A DNA stretch of 11,270 nt. Source: Actinomycetota bacterium (GTDB lineage: Bacteria > Actinomycetota > Actinomycetes > S36-B12 > UBA10799). Positions 7,116-11,270 of the stretch are shown piece after piece. The position numbers and the translations under genes are program-made. Location: contig DMNR01000288.1 of assembly GCA_003452655.1 (NCBI GenBank), positions 1,207-12,476 of the forward strand. The letters are read 5' to 3'. Position 1 is the first letter of the stretch. Each line of letters begins with the position of its first letter. The notes under the pieces are model-generated. The model ran no database searches and was not told the origin of the DNA. It was given only the letters and a program-made list of their open reading frames with translations.

Positions 7116-7341
7116 GTGAAGAGCACACCACATTGGGGCTTTGAAGGCGTCTCGAAGGCGTCCGTTTGATGTGGCGCATCATGCTGAGGTGACCCCGCGC
7201 TGCAACCAAAGGGTTCGATGCGGCACAATCTGGCGCTCCACAGCACAGACGTGGGAATCATCCCGTCGTCTGCGTTGTTCTCACCGACTAGCCGGGCGCA
7301 GAGTGCGTCCGTCACACTTTGCGAAAGCGTGGGGGCGCAAT
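7116..7341. other. Divergent intergenic region between gamma-CA-like gene and DUF4193
   Basis: This 226-base gap must hold promoters for both neighbours. I could not identify convincing -35/-10 pairs on either strand. It contains a direct repeat (7143-7162). The long open frame read through it on the plus strand, joining DUF4193, has no family resemblance and is taken as non-coding. Confidence 0.5.
7143..7162. repeat. Tandem 9-bp direct repeat with 11-bp period
   Basis: GAAGGCGTC occurs at 7143-7151 and again at 7154-7162, so the copies lie about one helical turn apart. This spacing, inside a divergent intergenic region and 28 bases from the gamma-CA-like start, could be a protein-binding site; chance duplication is also possible. 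Confidence 0.4.
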
Positions 7342-7638
7342 ATGGCGACCGACTATGACGCACCGCGTAAGACAGATGAAGAGCTCGCCGAGGACAGCCT
7401 CGAAGAGCTCAAAGCGCGACGTGCCGACAAGGCAGCTTCGACCGTAGATGTCGATGAAACTGAACTAGCAGAGAACCTCGAGTTGCCGGGTGCGGACCTC
7501 TCAGATGAGTCCCTGACCGTCCGGGTCCTGCCGCGGCAGGAAGACGAGTTCACCTGTTCCGTGTGTTTCCTGGTGCATCACCGCAGCCAGTTGGCCAAAG
7601 AGGTCAAGGGCATGCCGGTCTGTACTGAATGTGTCTAA
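7342..7638 (+). CDS. DUF4193 family small zinc-ribbon-like protein
   Basis: A 98-residue protein that matches the actinobacterial DUF4193 family along its whole length. It opens MATDYDAPRKTDEELAEDSL, has an acidic, probably flexible middle (VDVDETELAENLELPGADLS), and ends with two CxxC pairs: C72/C75 in FTCSVCFLVHH and C94/C97 in PVCTECV. Four cysteines with this spacing look like a zinc ribbon; metal binding is inferred. The HHRSQLA segment between the pairs is family-typical. ATG 7342 is chosen for this N-terminus, with GGGGG at 7331-7335 six bases upstream. The family has no assigned function that I know of. In actinomycetes it usually lies near dut and DUF3093, as here. Confidence 0.92.
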   Translation: MATDYDAPRKTDEELAEDSLEELKARRADKAASTVDVDETELAENLELPGADLSDESLTVRVLPRQEDEFTCSVCFLVHHRSQLAKEVKGMPVCTECV

Positions 7639-7686
7639 ACGGAAGGGAACTCGCGGCGTTGGGAAAACACCTGCAGGCGTGAGTGC

Positions 7687-7965
7687 CTAACCGGTGATGG
7701 CGTCTTGTTCCCCGAAGGATGAGACCTCTTGAGAATCGGAGATCTCCGCGGCAACGCGAGTGATGATGACCTCGATCGCGGCTGATACGACGGCAGTCGT
7801 CAACGCCCAGGCGAGCACGCTCACGATCGATACCTCGGTGTCGTCAGCCTTCGGAGGAACGTGACCGGTACGTCGTGCGTAGGCCGATGAAAGTCCCTTA
7901 CGGGCAATCCATGTGGCCCCCATGGCTGCAAAAGGCGCAACGGTGCGAGCGGTGAGGACTGGCAC
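7687..7965 (-). CDS. DUF4235 family small membrane protein
   Basis: A 92-residue protein that resembles DUF4235 in the block ATWIARKGLSSAYARRTGHV with PPKADD following, and in one membrane segment at about 46-69 (IVSVLAWALTTAVVSAAIEV). A hydrophobic stretch near the N-terminus (AAMGATWI) may touch the membrane. The tail after 75 is polar. The GTG start at 7965 is well supported by a GGAGGT site 5 bases upstream. The function is unknown. It converges with DUF4193 (48 bases apart) and lies 104 bases downstream of the DUF3093 gene on the same strand, separated by a perfect hairpin at 8030-8050, so it probably has its own promoter. Confidence 0.85.
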   Translation of the reverse strand: MPVLTARTVAPFAAMGATWIARKGLSSAYARRTGHVPPKADDTEVSIVSVLAWALTTAVVSAAIEVIITRVAAEISDSQEVSSFGEQDAITG

Positions 7966-7970
7966 GGGAT

Positions 7971-7976
7971 ACCTCC
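7971..7976 (-). promoter_or_regulatory. Ribosome binding site of the DUF4235 gene
   Basis: The minus strand reads GGAGGT, five bases, then GTG at 7965. This near-perfect Shine-Dalgarno sequence supports the GTG start and the reality of the small gene. Confidence 0.75.
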
Positions 7977-8029
7977 GAATTTGAGTGAACTGCTTTGCCG
8001 CGCAACCCTACTCCAGGATCACCGTCAAC

Positions 8030-8050
8030 GTCGTGCCGCGCAGGCACGAC
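8030..8050 (-). terminator. Perfect 8-bp hairpin, candidate terminator after DUF3093
   Basis: GTCGTGCC at 8030-8037 and GGCACGAC at 8043-8050 form a perfect 8-bp stem with a 5-base loop. It lies 20 bases beyond the DUF3093 stop and 65 bases before the DUF4235 start. There is no T-run on either side, as is common in high-G+C actinobacterial terminators. An operator for the DUF4235 gene is the alternative. Confidence 0.5.
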
Positions 8051-8069
8051 CGGGTTGGCAGTTCTCAGG

Positions 8070-8594
8070 CTACGAGCCGTCACTCAGTTGACGAATTGCA
8101 CGACCCAATTCAAGTGGGCGACGCGTACTGATCAACCAATATGGATGTGGATCGTCGTCATCAAGGATTTCCAGTGATACCGATTCCTTGGCGCTCAACG
8201 AACGCATGATCGTAAAGGCGCGGGGGTCCGCGTTGGCCCCGCGAGCATTGGCAGTCGCCGCCGCATCGAGGGTGGCGACCAACCCGATCGCATCACCAGG
8301 CAGATGGGCGCGACCTGCGCGCAGTTCCCGCGCCGTGACAACCGTCGTCGTCGCAGTTGTCAGTAGGAGCCAGGTCACCAGGGCCGATCCAAGGACAAGA
8401 CACGCCAGACCGGCAGGCGCACCCAATGGCACCCAGAACGCAACCGTCAAGCTCAACACGAGACCGAAGACGACGAACCATGCCCAAGCCGGTGCTCCGA
8501 GTCGCTCGCGGAACCAGACGTCTTGTTCGGCATCATGATTGCGCTTAGGTGCAAATTGGGTTTCATTCGCAGCACGGTCGGCTTGAGGCGGCAT
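8070..8594 (-). CDS. DUF3093 family membrane protein
   Basis: A 174-residue protein with an N-terminal polar tail, then WFRERLGAPAWAW, two adjacent membrane segments (about 36-56 and 60-80) with a tight turn between, and a cytoplasmic-looking beta-rich domain. The family signature is clear in the second half: ARELRAGRAHLPG (88-100), DPRAF (123-127), and HPYWLISTRRPLELG (150-164). The overall design resembles small PH-like membrane proteins; no function is known. The start is ATG 8594; the frame is open further upstream but would then run over the divergent thioesterase gene. Only 39 bases separate the two divergent starts, so the 5' leader must be very short. CACGCT with 6 bases to the ATG could be a -10 for a leaderless mRNA (weak). 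Confidence 0.9.
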   Translation of the reverse strand: MPPQADRAANETQFAPKRNHDAEQDVWFRERLGAPAWAWFVVFGLVLSLTVAFWVPLGAPAGLACLVLGSALVTWLLLTTATTTVVTARELRAGRAHLPGDAIGLVATLDAAATANARGANADPRAFTIMRSLSAKESVSLEILDDDDPHPYWLISTRRPLELGRAIRQLSDGS

Positions 8595-8621
8595 GCCCCT
8601 AGCGTGCCACGGGTATGGGGA

Positions 8622-8633
8622 TAGCCTGACGTC
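8622..8633 (+). promoter_or_regulatory. Candidate leaderless promoter of the thioesterase-dut operon
   Basis: TAGCCT at 8622-8627 fits the actinobacterial -10 pattern TANNNT and lies 6 bases before the GTG start at 8634. No Shine-Dalgarno sequence is present and the divergent gene starts at 8594, so a leaderless transcript is the simplest reading. No good -35 is visible. Confidence 0.45.
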
Positions 8634-9224
8634 GTGGCCACCTACAACCTTCCGACTGACCCGCCCGAGTCGGCGGTGATCCCTGATCGACATCCAGACG
8701 CCCCAGCACCCGGAGCGGAACTCGCCAGTCATTACCCACGCTGCTTCGGCTGCGGATCTGAACATCCCACGGGGCTTCACATGCAGGTATTTGCCACCGG
8801 GGGATTAGGTATTAGCGCCGAATTCGAGGTCACTGAGCACCATCAGGGTGCCCCTGGGCTCGCACATGGTGGAGTGCTCGCGGCCGCCTTTGATGAGGCC
8901 TTGGGTGCGCTCAACTGGCTGCTGCGCGCTCCGGCCGTCACGGCTAGGCTCGAAACAGACTTCCGTAAGCCCGTGCCGGTCGGTCAAATCGTGCATATCG
9001 ACGGCAGAATTGTCGGGGTCGACGGTCGCAAGGTGTACACCCGCGCAACTGGTCGGCTAGGGGGTGCCGATGGCCCAGTCGTTCTAACAGCGGCCGCGTT
9101 GTTCATTCAGGTTGGCCTCGCCCACTTCCAGGAGAACGGTAGGCCCGAGGACGTCGCGCGAACTGCTGCCGAACGTGCCGCTGGCGGCACGGCACCGTGG
9201 GCGCACTTGGACGTCAGTCCATGA
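8634..9224 (+). CDS. PaaI-type hotdog-fold thioesterase
   Basis: A 196-residue protein with one hotdog domain. The signature is visible: the CFGCG turn (37-41) with HPTGLHM, then the core motif LAHGGVLAAAFDEALG (76-91), in which H78-G-G leads into the long helix and D87/E88 are the likely catalytic acids, and the strand VTARLETDFRKPVPVGQIVH. Such enzymes hydrolyse acyl-CoA thioesters; the substrate cannot be told. The first 30 residues are Pro-rich and probably flexible. The GTG start at 8634 fits a leaderless mRNA. The TGA stop overlaps the dut ATG (ATGA, 9221-9224), so the two genes form one operon with coupled translation. A thioesterase gene beside dut is, from memory, common in actinomycetes. 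Confidence 0.9.
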   Translation: MATYNLPTDPPESAVIPDRHPDAPAPGAELASHYPRCFGCGSEHPTGLHMQVFATGGLGISAEFEVTEHHQGAPGLAHGGVLAAAFDEALGALNWLLRAPAVTARLETDFRKPVPVGQIVHIDGRIVGVDGRKVYTRATGRLGGADGPVVLTAAALFIQVGLAHFQENGRPEDVARTAAERAAGGTAPWAHLDVSP

Positions 9225-9682
9225 ATCCACAATCGCCCCGTCGACCGCATGATGTGCAGGTGCTCATCGAACAATTAGACGCGGATCTGCCGACTCCTTC
9301 CTATGCACACCCCGGCGATGCAGGAGCAGACCTCTATGCCGCGGAGACGGTCACATTGGCTCCCGGCGAGCGACGATTGGTAAGGACAGGGATCGCGATT
9401 GCCCTTCCCGATGGCTACGCCGCATTTGTTCATCCGCGCAGCGGTCTGTCTGTGCGCAGCGGGATCGGGATGCTGAATGCACCAGGGACAATTGACTCCG
9501 CCTACCGCGGTGAGATCAGCGTCAATCTGATCAATCATGATCCCGCTTCGCCAGTCACTCTCACGCGCGGTGATCGAATTGCGCAATTAGTGGTGCAGGA
9601 GGTTGCGCGCGCCCGGTTTGTGCCTGTCCAAGCTCTACCTGGCACCCACCGTGGGACCGGTGGATTCGGCTCGACTGGTTAG
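9221..9682 (+). CDS. dut: dUTP diphosphatase (dUTPase)
   Basis: Hydrolyses dUTP to dUMP and pyrophosphate, keeping uracil out of DNA and supplying dUMP for thymidylate synthesis. This is a 153-residue trimeric-type dUTPase with all five motifs: 1, PGDAGADLYA (31-40); 2, PRSGLSVRSG (72-81); 3, GTIDSAYRGE (89-98), with the catalytic D92; 4, RGDRIAQLVV (116-125); 5, HRGTGGFGSTG (143-153), the mobile Phe-containing tail. The length is normal. ATG 9221 overlaps the thioesterase stop by 4 bases and there is no strong ribosome binding site, which suggests translational coupling. DUF3710 follows after 20 bases. Confidence 0.97.
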   Translation: MNPQSPRRPHDVQVLIEQLDADLPTPSYAHPGDAGADLYAAETVTLAPGERRLVRTGIAIALPDGYAAFVHPRSGLSVRSGIGMLNAPGTIDSAYRGEISVNLINHDPASPVTLTRGDRIAQLVVQEVARARFVPVQALPGTHRGTGGFGSTG

Positions 9683-9702
9683 CTCGCAGCCAGGGGAGTA
9701 GC

Positions 9703-10446
9703 GTGGCGAAAGTGTTCCGACGAAATCGTCAAAATGACGAATCAACCGAATCCGCTGAAACTTCGCCCGAGGCTGACACTGTGACTGACGACTCTGAATC
9801 CGTGGTTGTAACTCCTGGCCTCGATGGGCCTTATGACATTTCCGAGGCACCAAACGACAACGTCGTGCGAATTGACTTTGGTTCGTTGAAGATTCCTGGC
9901 GTCGAGGGTATGAACGTCAACCTTGAAGTCGATGAGCAGAGCGATGCGGTTGTTGCAATCACGATCGTTCTTGGCGAGGGGGGACTTCAATTGCAGCCCT
10001 TCGCGGCTCCTCGCAGCGGCGGCTTCTGGGAAGAAGTGCGTGCCGAGCTTGGCGAGGGAATTACGACATCCGGAGGAGCGATCGATGAGGTGGACGGTCG
10101 TTTCGGCGTAGAGATCAAAGCATCGGTCCCAGCGGTGAACGAGGAGGGTCAGCACGCGTTGCAGAATGTTCGCTTCGCCGGTGTCGATGGCGCTCGCTGG
10201 ATGTTGCGCGGGGTATTCCTCGGAGCTGCAGCGGTGGACGAGCGTGCTGCCGAAGTATTCGAAGACATCTTCGCCGGTTGCATTGTCGATCGTGGAGCTC
10301 AGCCAATGGCACCCGGCGAGATGCTCCCGCTGCAGTTGCCAGAAGACGCCGTTGCCACACCGGCCGAAGGTGAAGAGATTGACGAGGAAGATCGTCCGCC
10401 GCTTGATCCGTTCGAACGTGGCCCGGAAATTACCGAGATTCGATAA
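9703..10446 (+). CDS. DUF3710 family protein
   Basis: A 247-residue acidic, soluble protein of the actinobacterial DUF3710 family. Conserved blocks: LDGPYDISEAPNDNVVRIDF (39-58), then GSLKIPGVEGM, LQLQPFAAPRSGGFWEEVRA, FAGVDGARWMLRGVFLGAAA, and PMAPGEMLPLQLP. The N-terminal ~35 residues are basic and then strongly acidic, and the last ~35 are acidic, both probably disordered. The function is unknown. The GTG start at 9703 has AGGGGAG (9692-9698) just upstream. The gene lies 20 bases after dut and probably belongs to the same operon. From memory, an OB-fold protein and DUF3159 often follow this gene in actinomycetes; here there is a gap and then an ABC-type gene. Confidence 0.93.
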   Translation: MAKVFRRNRQNDESTESAETSPEADTVTDDSESVVVTPGLDGPYDISEAPNDNVVRIDFGSLKIPGVEGMNVNLEVDEQSDAVVAITIVLGEGGLQLQPFAAPRSGGFWEEVRAELGEGITTSGGAIDEVDGRFGVEIKASVPAVNEEGQHALQNVRFAGVDGARWMLRGVFLGAAAVDERAAEVFEDIFAGCIVDRGAQPMAPGEMLPLQLPEDAVATPAEGEEIDEEDRPPLDPFERGPEITEIR

Positions 10447-10464
10447 TTCGGCAAATTTTTGTTT
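10433..10464 (+). terminator. Weak candidate terminator at the end of DUF3710
   Basis: CCGAG (10433-10437) can pair with TTCGG (10447-10451), including one G-T pair, followed by a T-rich run (10456-10464) that stands out in this G+C-rich sequence. The stem is short and overlaps the stop codon, so this is a weak call. Confidence 0.35.
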
Positions 10465-10596
10465 CAGGTGGTTTAGTCACGCGACCTGCGGGCATAAATA
10501 ACTCACGCACGAACTCGCTGAATGTTCCGCCTCACGCGACCACGCACTGGCATTGCCAACGCGTTCAGAGCAAACATCGGCAGTAACCCTGTGTTG

Positions 10597-10634
10597 AGCC
10601 CGGAAGCTTCCTGCGAGACAGGTCGCGCCGGGCT
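10597..10634 (+). terminator. Nested hairpin between DUF3710 and the ABC gene
   Basis: AGCCCGG (10597-10603) pairs perfectly with CCGGGCT (10628-10634); inside the loop CCTG and CAGG form a second short stem. Only a short TTT follows, with 24 bases left before the ABC start. It could be a terminator, an attenuator, or part of a small RNA. The rest of the 10447-10658 gap shows no tRNA-like fold and no supported gene. Confidence 0.45.
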
Positions 10635-10658
10635 TTCGTGCTGTGTCATTCTCACGCC

Positions 10659-11270
10659 ATGTCCAGTGCTGGGATTGTGCAGTCGGTACGTGAAGACGAA
10701 CCCATTGGGGTTTCGTTGCGCGACGTTTCGATCAGTACCCGCCGCGGCGGATTCGTCGTCGAGGGCATTAGCGGGGATATTCCAGGCGGCAGTTTCGCCG
10801 TCCTGACTGGCTCTGCGGGTACTGGCCACAGTGCCCTGTTGTTGGCGATGACTGGTCGGTTCAAGATCGCCTCGGGCCGAATCGAGGTAGGCGGCCACAG
10901 CCTCCCGGAGGACCAGCGGTGGGTACGCAGGCATACAGCAATCCAGCTCAGTGAGGCAGATGGTGGCTTCGATGGTGGCCTCCGCGTGCGCGAAGAGGTA
11001 CAGCGCGCTGTACTGCTCGGACGCCCCGGCTACCAGCAGGCTCGTGGGAAACAAATGGCGCAGCGACTTAATGAAATCCTGACACCGTGGTGCGCTGATA
11101 TTGACCCGCAAACCCTGCTCGGTGAGCTCACCGCCTGGCAACGGGCACGATTGAAGATTGCGCTCGGAGTCGTGCCCGCAGCTCGTGTAGTTGCGATCGA
11201 CGGCATCGGCAACGGCATCCCGGAAGCACAGAAACACCAACTCTGGCAGTGGTTAGCTCAGTGGGCGCAA
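10659..11270 (+). CDS. Degenerate ABC-type ATPase domain protein, 3' truncated
   Basis: The frame is open from ATG 10659 to the right edge (204 codons), so the gene continues. It has the plan of an ABC ATP-binding domain: SLRDVSISTRRGGF, the glycine-rich loop LTGSAGTGHSALLLAM (49-64), a region around LRVREEV (108-114), a signature-like ELTAWQRARLKIALG (156-170), and RVVAID (176-181). The key residues differ. The Walker A lysine is H57, the LSGGQ signature is LTAWQ, and the acidic residue after Walker B D181 is G182. ATP hydrolysis is therefore doubtful. I recall similar actinobacterial proteins with an altered Walker A (Arg for Lys) encoded next to YhgE/Pip-type membrane proteins; whether such a gene follows here cannot be seen. 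A -10-like CATTCT (10647-10652), 6 bases before the ATG, and the lack of a ribosome binding site suggest a leaderless mRNA. Confidence 0.8.
   Translation, partial: MSSAGIVQSVREDEPIGVSLRDVSISTRRGGFVVEGISGDIPGGSFAVLTGSAGTGHSALLLAMTGRFKIASGRIEVGGHSLPEDQRWVRRHTAIQLSEADGGFDGGLRVREEVQRAVLLGRPGYQQARGKQMAQRLNEILTPWCADIDPQTLLGELTAWQRARLKIALGVVPAARVVAIDGIGNGIPEAQKHQLWQWLAQWAQ

Noticed and set aside
7205..7220. GGGTTCGAT, resembling a tRNA T-loop
   Set aside because: The flanking bases do not pair into a T-stem and no acceptor, D or anticodon arms can be drawn around it.
7141..7341. N-terminal extension of DUF4193 by 67 codons
   Set aside because: Low-complexity Arg-rich sequence without resemblance to the family. 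DUF4193 proteins begin with the MATDYDAP-like sequence at 7342.
7639..7686. Possible terminator between convergent DUF4193 and DUF4235 genes (AGGC/GCCT)
   Set aside because: Only a 4-bp stem with no T-run; too weak to call.
10503..10649. Minus-strand small frame (48 codons from an ATG at 10649) ending in an Arg-rich tail, part of a 245-codon open frame up to 11240
   Set aside because: The upper part lies fully antisense to the ABC gene. The small frame has no strong ribosome binding site, starts 10 bases from the ABC ATG, runs through the hairpin, and resembles no family I know.
1..11270. CRISPR array, IS element, prophage, toxin-antitoxin or defence island
   Set aside because: No regular repeats, terminal inverted repeats, transposase, integrase or phage proteins were seen. 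Gene content and codon use look uniformly chromosomal.

Overview
The window looks like a chromosomal segment of an actinomycete of moderately high G+C content (roughly 60 % by eye). The assignment rests on gene content: sepH (a cell-division regulator known only from Actinobacteria), a ferrochelatase with a cysteine-rich C-terminal tail, and a run of families found almost only in Actinobacteria (DUF5998, DUF4193, DUF3093, DUF3710). Starts are often GTG, and several genes may be read from leaderless transcripts. I cannot fix the order or genus.

Layout. Positions 1-1525 (+): the 3' part of a Pat-like acyl-CoA synthetase (NDP-forming), cut by the left edge. 1574-2164 (+): DUF5998. Then, on the minus strand, a D-arabinono-1,4-lactone oxidase-type flavoenzyme (4556-3261) runs into sepH (3222-2173). 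Divergent from these, 4676-6600 (+) holds ferrochelatase and an inositol-monophosphatase-family protein joined by a GTGA overlap. A gamma-carbonic-anhydrase-like protein (7115-6597, -) meets the phosphatase tail to tail on one CTAG. 7342-7638 (+): DUF4193. 7965-7687 and 8594-8070 (-): membrane proteins DUF4235 and DUF3093. 8634-10446 (+): PaaI-type thioesterase, dUTPase and DUF3710. After a 212-base gap, 10659-11270 (+) is an ABC-type ATPase, cut by the right edge, that lacks its key catalytic residues.

As a whole this is mostly a conserved actinobacterial housekeeping neighbourhood: division control (SepH), heme synthesis (CpfC), nucleotide-pool sanitation (Dut), CoA/acyl metabolism, and several small uncharacterised proteins. 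From memory, the sepH / ferrochelatase / IMPase / DUF4193 / DUF3093 / PaaI / dut / DUF3710 order is widely conserved in actinomycetes. The gamma-CA, the DUF4235 gene and the degenerate ABC ATPase look like lineage-specific insertions or rearrangements.

I found no phage, IS element, CRISPR array, rRNA or tRNA. I see no clear new defence or secretion system. The best leads are the degenerate ABC ATPase with its structured upstream gap, the gamma-CA homologue with a replaced metal ligand, and a putative Cys/Cys/His site in DUF5998.
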